From: JBFWML01 sp050251635
Lineage (GTDB): Bacteria > Campylobacterota > Campylobacteria > Campylobacterales > SZUA-545
Assembly (NCBI GenBank): GCA_050251635.1
Contig: JBFWML010000008.1
Coordinates: 1-64,000, forward strand
Length of the DNA stretch: 64,000 bases
Direction of reading: 5' to 3'
The notes beneath the pieces are model-generated. The model made no database searches and was not told where the DNA came from. It saw only the letters and a program-made list of their open reading frames with translations. Below, piece by piece: positions 53,984-62,763 of this stretch. How positions within the stretch are numbered: position 1 is the stretch's first letter; each line of letters opens with the position of its first letter. A program made the position numbers and the translations under genes.

Positions 53984-55333
53984 TTACAGCAGCCACCAGC
54001 TGGCCAATCCCAGGAAAAAGACAAAGGCGAGCATATCCATCAGGGTGATGATGAGAACCGACGAACTCACCGCCGGGTCAAGCCCCAGTTTTTTAAAGGC
54101 AATGGGCACCAGTGCGCCGCTGGCTCCGGCAAAGAGCAGGCTTAAAAACATTCCGCCGCCCATCACCGCCGAAACGGTCCAGTCCTCAAAGCGCACCTGC
54201 GCGATCGCGGCGGTCAAAAAGCCGAAAATCAGCCCATTGCCGGAGGAAATCAGCACTTCGCGCCGCACAAAGGGCATGAGCGTTTCGCGCCGCAGTTCCC
54301 CCAGCGCCATCTGGCGGATGGCGACGGTAATCGTCTGCACCGAAGCCGATCCGGCCATATTGGAGATGATCGGCATCAAAATCGCCAGCGCCACCACCAT
54401 GCCCAGCACCTCCTCAAAGAGCCCCACCACCACCGAAACGAGGGTGACGCCAATCAAATTGACCGCCAGCCAGAAAACCCGGCCTTTGGCGGTGTCGGAG
54501 AGCGCGTCGTGCAGCTCTTCGGCGGGGGCGACGCGGGCGAGTTTATACATCTGTTCGGTCGCTTTTTTCTGCACCCAGTCCACGGCGTCGTCGTGGGTGA
54601 TCCGGCCTAGCAGATGGCCCAGTTTGTCCACCACGGCTATCACGGGCAGGTCGTATTTTTGGATCTTTTCCACCGCCGTATCGACGCTTTCGCGGCTTTG
54701 GGCGGTGACGGGATCGTGTCCGTTGCCGGGGAGGTCGGCGTAGCGCACGCCCGGATCGAACAAAATCAGATCATCCATGCCGATCACCCGCGACAGCCGC
54801 CCCGAAGCGTCGGTGACAAAGGCAAAGTGAATCGCCCCCATCCCCGGCCGCAGCTTCAGAGTGCGCAGCCGCTCCAGCGATTCGCGGATGGTTTCCTCTT
54901 CGCGCACGCGAAACAGTTCGCTCTGCATCAGCGAACCCGCCTCGTGTTCGCCGTAACCCAAAAGCAGCTCGATGCGTTGCTGGTGCGCATCGTCCAGCGC
55001 GTCGAAAACCGCCTGCTTTTTGGCCTCGTCCGCCGCGCCGATCAGCCGGATGAGGTCGGTCGCGTCGTCGCTTTCAAGCGCGTTGGCGATCTCGGCCAGC
55101 TTGGGGGCTTGCAGATCTTCGATCAGATCGACTTGTAGCGTCGTGGGCAGTTCGATAAAGGTCTGGGCGCGGATGGGGGCGGGCAGGGTGAGCAGATAGT
55201 CCAAAAACTTGCTCTCATCGGCGCGGCGGACGTTTTCGAGGTAGTCGGCCACGTCGGCGTCATCGACTTTTTTGCCCGGTTTGAGCCCTGATTTGAGCTG
55301 CTTAAGATAGAGGTCGGCGGCCTTAAGTTCCAT
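53984..55333 (-). CDS. mgtE: Magnesium transporter MgtE
   Basis: This 449-residue protein has the N-terminal MgtE domain (about 20-125), two CBS domains (about 130-255) and five membrane helices (about 290-449) with the pore signature ILMPIISNMAGSASVQ. The start at 55333 has AAGGACACCC upstream; the longer frame to 55384 has none. It lies on the far side of the divergent region from the ammonium-receptor operon. Confidence 0.94.
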   Translation of the reverse strand: MELKAADLYLKQLKSGLKPGKKVDDADVADYLENVRRADESKFLDYLLTLPAPIRAQTFIELPTTLQVDLIEDLQAPKLAEIANALESDDATDLIRLIGAADEAKKQAVFDALDDAHQQRIELLLGYGEHEAGSLMQSELFRVREEETIRESLERLRTLKLRPGMGAIHFAFVTDASGRLSRVIGMDDLILFDPGVRYADLPGNGHDPVTAQSRESVDTAVEKIQKYDLPVIAVVDKLGHLLGRITHDDAVDWVQKKATEQMYKLARVAPAEELHDALSDTAKGRVFWLAVNLIGVTLVSVVVGLFEEVLGMVVALAILMPIISNMAGSASVQTITVAIRQMALGELRRETLMPFVRREVLISSGNGLIFGFLTAAIAQVRFEDWTVSAVMGGGMFLSLLFAGASGALVPIAFKKLGLDPAVSSSVLIITLMDMLAFVFFLGLASWWLL

Positions 55334-55502
55334 GGGTGTCCTTGTGGCGCGCATTGTAACAAAGCCCGGTTGCCGTTTCGCCACCGCCGCCGTGCGTAAG
55401 GAGTGGTCACCTTTGGGGGTTTGCCCGTGCGCGTTGATGAATCATTGTGCAACTTTCATGCCCAAAAATAGCGCGAACAAAGCGGCAAAAGGCCCCCGCA
55501 CA

Positions 55503-55516
55503 GGCACAATCCAAGC
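55503..55516 (+). promoter_or_regulatory. Candidate sigma-54 promoter of ammonium-receptor operon
   Basis: AGGCACA-ATCC-AAGCT has GG (55503-55504) and GC (55515-55516) exactly ten bases apart, as in TGGCAC-N5-TTGC sites. Transcription would start near 55528, leaving a leader of about 14 bases with AAGG at 55531. The match outside GG/GC is partial, so chance cannot be excluded. Confidence 0.3.
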
Positions 55517-55541
55517 TAAAACTACCTTTGAAGGTTAAGCA

Positions 55542-57842
55542 ATGAGAGTGAGCACAGGGGGGCTGACGCTTCTGTTTCCGGCGGCGCTGTGGGCGGAGCC
55601 GGGGGCGGTGATTTTGCAGGAGAATCTGGACATGCTCTGGATTCTCATCGCCACGGTGATGGTGTTTATTATGCAGGCGGGTTTCACGGCGCTGGAGACC
55701 GGCTTTGTGCGGGCCAAAAATACCATCAACGTCGCCATCAAAAACGTGGGCGATCTCATTGTTTCGATCGCCGTTTTTTGGGCGGCGGGCTTTGGGGTGA
55801 TGTTTGGCCTCAGTCAGGGCGGCTATTTCGGCACCAGTCAGTTTGCTTTGGGCGATGCGGATGCCTACACCTATACGTTCTTTGTTTTTCAGGCGGTCTT
55901 TGCGGGCACGGCGGCGACGATCGTTTCGGGGGCGGTGGCCGAACGGATGAAGTTCAAGGGCTACATGGTGATGACGGTGGCCATCGTGGGGATTATCTAC
56001 CCCGTTTCGGGCCACTGGATCTGGGGCGCGATGGAGGGCGAAACCAAGGGCTGGCTTTCGACGCTGGGCTTTGTGGATTTTGCGGGCAGCACGGTCGTTC
56101 ACTCGGTGGGCGCGTGGGTGGGGCTGGCGGGCGCGTGGCTTTTGGGCCCGCGCATCGGCCGCTATTGCGAGGGCAAAATCTGCGAAATCCAGCCCCATAA
56201 CCTCTCCATCGCCGCGATCGGGGTGTTTATTTTGTGGTTTGGCTGGTTTGGATTTAACGGCGGCAGCACGCTGACGGCGGACAGTTCCGTGCCGATCGTG
56301 ATGCTCAACACCATGCTGGCCGCAGCCTTTGGCGGTCTTTCGTGCTTTGGGCTTTCGGTGCTTATCACCCGCCGTCCGCTGGTGGAAAAAATGCTCAACG
56401 GCATTTTGGCGGGACTGGTTGCGGTGACGGCCAGCGCGCATATCCTGACCCCCGGCGGAGCGATCGCCATGGGGCTGCTGGCGGGCGCGGTCTTTTACGC
56501 GGGCGAATATCTGCTTTACCATCTCATGAAGATCGACGATCCCGTGGGCGCCATTCCCGTTCACGGTTTTGCCGGCACCTTCGGCACCTTGGCGCTGGCC
56601 TTTTTGGCTCCCGTAGAGAGCCTGCCTGCGGGTGGTCATTTGGATCAGTTTTTCATTCAGCTGATCGGCGTGGGGGCGGTGTTTGGCTGGGCCTTCGGGA
56701 TGGGGCTTTTACTCTTTTGGATTTTGAAGCACTTTAACGCCCTGCGGGTCAGCGCCGAAGATGAGGAGATTGGCCTCAATGTCAGCGAACACGGCGCGCG
56801 CATGAGCTGGGTCGATACGATCGACACCATCGGCGCGATTGTGCGCGAAGGGGACCTGACGCGGCGCGTGCCCATCGAGCGCGGCACCGAGATGGGCGAG
56901 GTGGCCCACGCCTTCAACGGTCTGCTAAACGACATCGAAACCAAGGCCAAACAGCTCGAAAAGATGGCGGGCGGGGACTTTGACGTGGCGGTAACGCCCA
57001 AGGGGCAAAAGGACATTCTGGGCAACGCGGTGTTCCATTTGCAAAAGAGTCTGGCCGAGGTGTTGACGCAGTTTCAAAGCGCCACCGAATTGATTGCCCG
57101 ATCGGCGGCCAATCTGGGCCATTCGAGCACCGAGCTGGGCAGCGCGGGCAGCGAACTGGCCGCCTCCATGCGGCAGGTGAGCGAAAGTATCGACGAAGCC
57201 AGCCGGCTGGCCGTGGCGGTCAAGGAGGACACCATCAGCAGCGGCGAACATATCCGCGCCACCACCCGGAGCATGACCGACGTGGGCAACGCGCTCTTTG
57301 GGTTGAGCAGCCTGATGGAGCGGCTTGATGGCAGTGCCAAGGGCATTTCGGGGCTGGTCAACAACATTGAAGAGGTGGCCGACCAGACCAATCTGCTCGC
57401 ACTCAACGCCGCGATCGAAGCGGCCCGCGCAGGCGAACACGGACGCGGTTTTGCCGTGGTGGCCGACGAGGTGCGTAAACTGGCCGAAGACGCGATGAAG
57501 GCGGCCCATGAGATTGGCCTGATCTCCCGCGAGATCGCCCGTCAGTCCGGGGAGGCCAAAACCCAAACGCTCGGCAGCCGCGATCAAACCGCCGCCGTGG
57601 GGGCCAAGGCCACCGAAGCGACCGGCGCGCTGGAGCGGATCGAAGGGGCGATCGCCGCCGTGGCCCAAAAAACCGGATTGGTGCGCCAAAGCGTGCATAC
57701 CCAAAGCGAAGCGGTGGGCCGCACCCAGAACGCTTCGCAGAAACTTTCGCAGATGGCGGAACATTTGATGGGCGAATCGGAAAACCTCACCCGGTTGATC
57801 GGGTTTTTCAAAATTCCCCAAAGCGCGGCGGCCGCAACATGA
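55542..57842 (+). CDS. Ammonium-channel/chemoreceptor fusion (Amt-HAMP-MCP)
   Basis: This 766-residue protein joins a complete Amt channel (about 25-412, eleven helices) to a HAMP region (about 424-480) and a methyl-accepting signalling domain (about 500-750). Amt site residues are present by alignment with E. coli AmtB: Phe gate F120 and F238, S242 in WFGFNGGS, W159, D179, and twin histidines H187 and H341. The MCP hairpin has VADQTNLLALNAAIEAARAG at about 612-631. A short N-terminal signal-like segment precedes the channel. I infer a receptor for ammonium taxis that signals to CheA. The next gene overlaps by ATGA. Confidence 0.95.
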   Translation: MRVSTGGLTLLFPAALWAEPGAVILQENLDMLWILIATVMVFIMQAGFTALETGFVRAKNTINVAIKNVGDLIVSIAVFWAAGFGVMFGLSQGGYFGTSQFALGDADAYTYTFFVFQAVFAGTAATIVSGAVAERMKFKGYMVMTVAIVGIIYPVSGHWIWGAMEGETKGWLSTLGFVDFAGSTVVHSVGAWVGLAGAWLLGPRIGRYCEGKICEIQPHNLSIAAIGVFILWFGWFGFNGGSTLTADSSVPIVMLNTMLAAAFGGLSCFGLSVLITRRPLVEKMLNGILAGLVAVTASAHILTPGGAIAMGLLAGAVFYAGEYLLYHLMKIDDPVGAIPVHGFAGTFGTLALAFLAPVESLPAGGHLDQFFIQLIGVGAVFGWAFGMGLLLFWILKHFNALRVSAEDEEIGLNVSEHGARMSWVDTIDTIGAIVREGDLTRRVPIERGTEMGEVAHAFNGLLNDIETKAKQLEKMAGGDFDVAVTPKGQKDILGNAVFHLQKSLAEVLTQFQSATELIARSAANLGHSSTELGSAGSELAASMRQVSESIDEASRLAVAVKEDTISSGEHIRATTRSMTDVGNALFGLSSLMERLDGSAKGISGLVNNIEEVADQTNLLALNAAIEAARAGEHGRGFAVVADEVRKLAEDAMKAAHEIGLISREIARQSGEAKTQTLGSRDQTAAVGAKATEATGALERIEGAIAAVAQKTGLVRQSVHTQSEAVGRTQNASQKLSQMAEHLMGESENLTRLIGFFKIPQSAAAAT

Positions 57843-58789
57843 GCGACGAGTTGATCTTTGCCGAGGAGGAGGCCCCGCAGACCGGGCGGCAGGCGGCTCC
57901 TTGGCGGGTGATGATTGTCGATGACGAGCCGGAGGTTCACCACGTGACCCGGTTTGCCCTTGGGGAGTTTAAGTTCGAAGGGCGGGGACTGGAGTTTTTG
58001 CACGCCTACAGCGGCGAGGAGGCCAAGCGGCTTTTGCGGCAGGAGTCCGGCGTGGCGATGGTGCTGCTGGACGTGGTGATGGAGAGCGACGATGCGGGGC
58101 TGAAGGTGGCCCGCTTTATCCGCGAAGAGCTCGACGAAACGGCGCTGCGCATTATTTTGCGCACGGGCCAGCCCGGACAGGCCCCCGAAGCGCGGGTGAT
58201 TATCGACTATGACATCAACGACTACAAAACCAAGACCGAGCTCACCAGCCAGAAGCTCTTTACCACGCTAGTAACCGCATTGCGATCGTGGCGGGACATT
58301 CAGTCGCTCAAACGCAGCCGCGAAGGGCTTTTAAAGGTGATCGAAGCCAGTGCCGCGCTCTTTGAAATCCGCTCCTTTGAGCGCTTTATCGGCGGCATTT
58401 TGGAGCAAATCACCTCCCTGCTGCGTCTGGAGCGCGATTCGATCTATCTTAGCGCCTTTGTCACCTCCGAAAGCATCGGCGAGCTTTCTATTCTGGCCGG
58501 CACGGGACGCTGGGGTGAACAGGCGAGAAAACCGCTGCAAGAGGCGGTGGAACCGGAGGTGATGGCGGTCATCAAGCGCGCGATCGCCGAGGGCGGCAGC
58601 CTCTTTTTGCCCCATGCGACGGTGGTCTATTTCCGTTCCCGAGAAGGGCACGACAATATCGTTTATATCGAAGGGCGCGAGGTGGATGACCCGCTTGACC
58701 GCCAGCTGCTTGAGATTTTTTGCGCCAACTCCGCCATTGCGGTCGATAACCTGATGCGCTACGAAGCGCTGCAAAGGGGGCAGGGCTGA
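57839..58789 (+). CDS. Response regulator with DUF3369, no output domain
   Basis: This 316-residue protein has a receiver domain (about 22-145; D28-D29, phosphoacceptor D78 in MVLLDVVME) and a DUF3369 domain (about 160-310), a GAF-like module often placed between REC and HD-GYP. Here no HD-GYP or DNA-binding domain follows. It lies between the two Amt-receptor genes, overlapping the first by ATGA and the second by TGATG, so it is the natural partner of the Amt kinase. It may relay, modulate or drain phosphate; this is inference. Confidence 0.92.
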   Translation: MSDELIFAEEEAPQTGRQAAPWRVMIVDDEPEVHHVTRFALGEFKFEGRGLEFLHAYSGEEAKRLLRQESGVAMVLLDVVMESDDAGLKVARFIREELDETALRIILRTGQPGQAPEARVIIDYDINDYKTKTELTSQKLFTTLVTALRSWRDIQSLKRSREGLLKVIEASAALFEIRSFERFIGGILEQITSLLRLERDSIYLSAFVTSESIGELSILAGTGRWGEQARKPLQEAVEPEVMAVIKRAIAEGGSLFLPHATVVYFRSREGHDNIVYIEGREVDDPLDRQLLEIFCANSAIAVDNLMRYEALQRGQG

Positions 58790-61080
58790 TGCAGGAGAAT
58801 CTTGATCTTATCTGGGTGCTGATTGCCGCGTTTTTGGTTTTTATGATGCAGGCGGGTTTTACGATGCTCGAAACCGGATTCGTGCGGGCCAAAAACTCCG
58901 TCAATATCGCCATGAAAAACGTGGTGGATTTTATGGTGGGGACGCTCTCGTTCTGGCTGGTGGGCTTTGGCCTGATGTTCGGCGCGTCGCAGTCGGGGCT
59001 TTTTGGCGTTCAGGGCTTTATGCTTTCGGGTTTTGAGTCCGACTGGGATCACGCCTTTTTTGTCTTTCAGCTGATGTTTGCCGCCACGGCGGCGACGATC
59101 GTTTCAGGCTGCGTGGCCGAGCGGATGAGTTTTCGCGGTTACGCGCTCATCTCCGTGGCGGTGACGGTTTTGATCTATCCGCTCTTTGGCCATTGGGCGT
59201 GGCACGGCGAGGGGTGGCTTTCGGCCTTGGGTTTTATGGATTTTGCCGGCAGCACGGTGGTGCATTTAATCGGCGCGGCGGTCGGACTGGCCGGAACGCT
59301 GATGCTCGGCCCGCGCCACGGGCGCTTCGATGCGGCGGGCAAACCGGTGGAGATTCCCAGCTTCAATCTGACGCTGGTGACCCTTGGGGTCTTTCTGCTC
59401 TGGTTTGGATGGTTCGGTTTTAACGGCGGCAGCGGGCTTAAGGCCGACGGCAGCGTTGCGGTGATTGTGATGAATACCGTGCTCGGCGCGGCGGCGGGCG
59501 GCGCGGGGGCCTTTGCGATCTCGCTTTTTGAGGCCAAAGAAATTTCGGTGACCCGGACGCTCAACGGCATTTTGGGCGGACTGGTGGCCATCACCGCCGG
59601 GGCCAATCTGCTCACGCCGGGGGCGGCGGTGGTCATGGGGACGATCGGCGGCGTGCTGGTCTATTACGGCGAAGCGTGGCTGTTGCGGCTGAAAATCGAC
59701 GATCCCGTCGGCGCGATTCCCGTTCACGGCGTGGCGGGGGCCTGGGGCACGCTGGGGCTGGCCCTGACGGTTTCGAGCGACAAGCTGGCCACGGGAGACT
59801 GGCTTTCGCAGTTGGGGGTTCAGGCCCTTGGCGTCGCGGTTGCGGCCCTGTGGGCCTCTTTGCTGGCCTTCGGGGCCTTTTGGCTGCTAAAAAGGCGCGG
59901 GCAGCTGCGCGTTCCGCTGGAGCACGAGCTGATCGGCTTGAACGTGGCCGAACACGGCGTCCGTATGAGCTGGGTCGATACGGTTCACACCATGCGCGCC
60001 ATTGTTGATCAGGGGGATTATTCCCGCCGGGTGGAGGTGGAGATCGGCACCGAAGCGGGGGATGTGGCCGCTTCCTTTAACACCCTGCTGGGTGAGCTGG
60101 AGGCCCAAATCGCCGTGCTTAACCGCGTTTCACAGGGGGATTTACAGGTGGCGTGTCCGCTGCCCAAAAGCGAACGGGACGTACTGGCTTTGTCGATCGG
60201 GCGGATGGTTTCAAGCCTCAAGGATCTGATCGACAACCTCGAATCCAAGGTGGCCGAGCGCACCGGCGAACTGGCCGAAAAAAACCGCACCCTTCAAGAG
60301 CTGGTCGAAACCATCCAAAACGCCCAAAAGCAGCTGATCGAAGCGGAAAAAATGGCGGCGCTGGGCAGTCTGGTGGCGGGGGTTTCCCACGAGATCAACA
60401 CCCCCGTGGGCGTTGCGGTGACGGCGGCGAGCCATCTGGAGGAGAAGCTCAAACAGTTTAACGCCCTCTTTCAGGGCGGTCAGATGAAAAAAAGCGATCT
60501 CGAACGCTTTGTCGCGACGGTGGCCGAAAGCGTGCGGATGCTTCTAACCAATCTGGCCCGCGCGGCGGATCTGGTGCAGAGTTTTAAACGTGTCGCAGTC
60601 GATCAATCCACCGACGAAACGCAGCAAATCGGGGTCCGGCGCTATCTGGAGGAGCTGCTTTTAAGCCTGCGGCCGCAGTTTAAAAACCGGCCCGTCGAAG
60701 TGGTTCTGGAGTGCGACGAAGCGCTGGTTTTGACCCTTCCGGCCGGCCCTTTTTCGCAGGTGGTGACCAATCTGTTGATGAACGCGCTGCTGCACGCCTT
60801 TGGCGAAGGGGAGGCGGGCCGGATCGTGCTGCGCGTCGCGCGCGAGCCAAGCGGCGAAGCGGTGGTGGACTTTTCCGATAACGGACGGGGTATCGACGCT
60901 GCCGTGCTGCCCAAAATCTTCGACCCCTTCTTTACCACCAAACGGGGCCAGGGCGGCACGGGGCTGGGGCTTCATATTCTTTATAACATCATCACCCAGC
61001 AGCTCGGCGGCACCGTCGAGGTTCAAAGCGAGGCGGGGAAGGGCACGCGTTTTCTCATCCGCTTTTTGCCCACAGACTGA
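58789..61080 (+). CDS. Ammonium-channel/histidine kinase fusion (Amt-HAMP-HisKA-HATPase)
   Basis: This 763-residue protein has an Amt channel (about 1-385), HAMP (about 395-450), a coiled coil and a kinase core with H-box ALGSLVAGVSHEINTPVG (H534), N-box TNLLMNALLHAF, and G-boxes DNGRGID and GQGGTGLGL. The channel keeps F97, W136, D151, H159, F211, S215 and H313, so the ammonium site looks complete. The type is known from Kuenenia Ks-Amt5, an ammonium sensor kinase. The junction IGLNVAEHGVRMSWVDT is almost identical to that of the Amt-MCP protein. The start overlaps the regulator stop. Confidence 0.95.
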   Translation: MQENLDLIWVLIAAFLVFMMQAGFTMLETGFVRAKNSVNIAMKNVVDFMVGTLSFWLVGFGLMFGASQSGLFGVQGFMLSGFESDWDHAFFVFQLMFAATAATIVSGCVAERMSFRGYALISVAVTVLIYPLFGHWAWHGEGWLSALGFMDFAGSTVVHLIGAAVGLAGTLMLGPRHGRFDAAGKPVEIPSFNLTLVTLGVFLLWFGWFGFNGGSGLKADGSVAVIVMNTVLGAAAGGAGAFAISLFEAKEISVTRTLNGILGGLVAITAGANLLTPGAAVVMGTIGGVLVYYGEAWLLRLKIDDPVGAIPVHGVAGAWGTLGLALTVSSDKLATGDWLSQLGVQALGVAVAALWASLLAFGAFWLLKRRGQLRVPLEHELIGLNVAEHGVRMSWVDTVHTMRAIVDQGDYSRRVEVEIGTEAGDVAASFNTLLGELEAQIAVLNRVSQGDLQVACPLPKSERDVLALSIGRMVSSLKDLIDNLESKVAERTGELAEKNRTLQELVETIQNAQKQLIEAEKMAALGSLVAGVSHEINTPVGVAVTAASHLEEKLKQFNALFQGGQMKKSDLERFVATVAESVRMLLTNLARAADLVQSFKRVAVDQSTDETQQIGVRRYLEELLLSLRPQFKNRPVEVVLECDEALVLTLPAGPFSQVVTNLLMNALLHAFGEGEAGRIVLRVAREPSGEAVVDFSDNGRGIDAAVLPKIFDPFFTTKRGQGGTGLGLHILYNIITQQLGGTVEVQSEAGKGTRFLIRFLPTD

Positions 61081-61103
61081 AAGGAAACTTTTTTAACATT
61101 AAT

Positions 61104-61114
61104 GTGACGTTCAC
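61104..61114. promoter_or_regulatory. GTGA-N3-TCAC inverted repeat before cyclase gene
   Basis: GTGA-CGT-TCAC lies five bases upstream of the -10 box. It recalls CRP-type half-sites, but the spacer is shorter than the CRP consensus of six. Confidence 0.25.
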
Positions 61115-61118
61115 CCGT

Positions 61119-61124
61119 TATAAT
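61119..61124 (+). promoter_or_regulatory. Candidate -10 box for cyclase-lipoprotein operon
   Basis: A perfect TATAAT lies in the 123-base gap after the Amt kinase gene, 80 bases before the cyclase ATG. It suggests that the cyclase is transcribed separately from the Amt operon. Confidence 0.5.
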
Positions 61125-61203
61125 GCCCGCAACAAGCCTTATAAATAGATTAAAGTTCTCTATTGATATAGGGCCATAGAATGACCATTAAAGGGGCAAC
61201 GGA

Positions 61204-62760
61204 ATGAACGAAAAGGTAAAAAGAGCGATCGATTCCTTTAAAACCCTTTGGCGGAAGGCGGCCCTTTTTGCGGCGCAGACGGCGGCAAGGATCGAGCCGG
61301 AGCACCGCAGGCTGGTTCAATGGGGCGGTCTGAAACTCAAACTGATCGGCGCCGTGGTGCTGATTGTGATCTTCGCCGTGGGGACGTTGAACTACTTTTT
61401 AAGCGGCTTGATGGAGCGCTCCATCAGCGCCAAAGCCTACGAGGTCGGTCAGATGGCGATCGAACGGGTGGCGGACGCCTCCTTTAACGCCATCGTTGAG
61501 CGCACCTATGAAAACCGCGTTAACCTGATGGAGATGATCAAAGAGACCAAAGAGGCCTCGATCGAGGGCTTTTTGGATATCTCCATCTACGCCTTTGAGC
61601 GCAAAGAGGGGCAGGGGAGTTTTGTCTATTTCGGCGGTTTTCAAGACCGGGGCGAACCCTTAAGCGATGCCAGGCTGATCGAAAAGCTGCTCAAAAGCCA
61701 GAATAAGAGCGATGCCAGGCTGATCGAAAAGCTGCTCAAAAGCCAGAATAAGGCGGTGCTCCGTCAGAGCGTTGATTACGGCAGCGCCGAGGAGCCGATC
61801 GAGGCGATCCGCTTCGTGCGGCCGATTATTTTTAACTTCGGCGATCAAAAGCACGTGGTGGGTGCTGTGGTGCTGCACTACGACCGCGAGGCGATTGTAG
61901 GCCCCATCCGTCAGGCCGGGCGCGTCGCTTCGGCGATCGCTGTTGGCGTGCTGCTCATTTCGGTGGCCTTTGGATGGTGGTTTTCGCTGCGCCTGAGCCG
62001 CCCGATTCTGGATGTCTCCGATGCCGCCAAGCGCGTGGCCGAAGGCGATTTGGAGGTGCAGCTCAATATCCGCACCGCCGATGAGATCGAGGCGTTGAGT
62101 AACGAATTTAACCGGATGGTCAAAGGGTTGCGCGAACGCGAGCGGATGCAGAAGTTTGTCTCCGGCTCGGCGATGGATCTGATCAAAAACGACTCGGCCC
62201 GCATGGAACTTGGCGGCAGTTACCGCACCCAGACCTTCCTCTTTACCGATATCCGCGGCTTTACCGCCATGAGCGAAAACCGCAAACCGGAGGAGGTGGT
62301 GAGCATTATCAACCACTATCTCGATCTGCAAACGGCCATTATCCGAAAGCACGGCGGCGATATTGACAAATTTGTCGGCGACGAGATTATGGCCACCTTT
62401 GAAGGCGAAGCGGATCTTGCCAGAGCCGTGCGTGCCGCCAAGGAGCTGCAAGCGGCGATCGGGGCCGAAAATGCCAGACGCAAAGCCGCAGGCGAGGTGA
62501 TAGTCAACGTGGGCGCGGGCATCAACCGCGGCGAGGTGATTGTGGGCAATATGGGCTCCAAAGACCGGATGGACTTTACCAGTATCGGCGCGGCGGTGAA
62601 TCTGGCCGCACGGCTTTGCTCCAAGGCCGAGCCGGGCGAGGTGCTGCTGCCCGAGGCGATCTACCAAACGATCGGCGAAGATTTCGGCGGCGTCGCGGTG
62701 GAGCCGGTGACGGCCAAAGGGTTTAGCCAGCCCATTCAAACTATTTCAGTCCGGGGGTAA
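61204..62760 (+). CDS. Membrane class III adenylate cyclase with HAMP
   Basis: This 518-residue protein has membrane helices at about 45-66 and 241-260, a periplasmic sensor (about 70-240), HAMP (about 262-315) and a class III cyclase domain. Metal-binding D349 (FLFTDIRGF) and D393 (GDEIMATF), ATP-selecting K389 and the second-site D457 (MDFTSIG), plus N466 and R470 (NLAARL), are all present, so cAMP production is expected. An exact 15-residue tandem repeat (154-183) lies in the sensor. The lipoprotein gene follows after three bases. Confidence 0.93.
   Translation: MNEKVKRAIDSFKTLWRKAALFAAQTAARIEPEHRRLVQWGGLKLKLIGAVVLIVIFAVGTLNYFLSGLMERSISAKAYEVGQMAIERVADASFNAIVERTYENRVNLMEMIKETKEASIEGFLDISIYAFERKEGQGSFVYFGGFQDRGEPLSDARLIEKLLKSQNKSDARLIEKLLKSQNKAVLRQSVDYGSAEEPIEAIRFVRPIIFNFGDQKHVVGAVVLHYDREAIVGPIRQAGRVASAIAVGVLLISVAFGWWFSLRLSRPILDVSDAAKRVAEGDLEVQLNIRTADEIEALSNEFNRMVKGLRERERMQKFVSGSAMDLIKNDSARMELGGSYRTQTFLFTDIRGFTAMSENRKPEEVVSIINHYLDLQTAIIRKHGGDIDKFVGDEIMATFEGEADLARAVRAAKELQAAIGAENARRKAAGEVIVNVGAGINRGEVIVGNMGSKDRMDFTSIGAAVNLAARLCSKAEPGEVLLPEAIYQTIGEDFGGVAVEPVTAKGFSQPIQTISVRG
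61663..61752 (+). repeat. Exact 45-bp tandem duplication inside the cyclase gene
   Basis: Bases 61663-61707 and 61708-61752 are identical and in frame, each coding SDARLIEKLLKSQNK. The lack of any silent difference means a very recent duplication or an assembly error. Confidence 0.95.
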
Positions 62761-62763
62761 AGC

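Noticed and set aside
55524..55535. ACCTT-TG-AAGGT palindrome before the Amt-MCP start as an operator
   Set aside because: The five-base arms are short and the right arm is simply the ribosome-binding site; chance is likely.
55407..56639. 410-codon minus-strand open frame opposite the Amt-MCP gene
   Set aside because: Its extreme Arg/His/Gln content and position opposite a conserved Amt domain mark it as a shadow.
61660..62739. 359-codon minus-strand open frame opposite the cyclase
   Set aside because: It is a shadow frame; it also shows the 45-bp repeat, which belongs to the cyclase gene.
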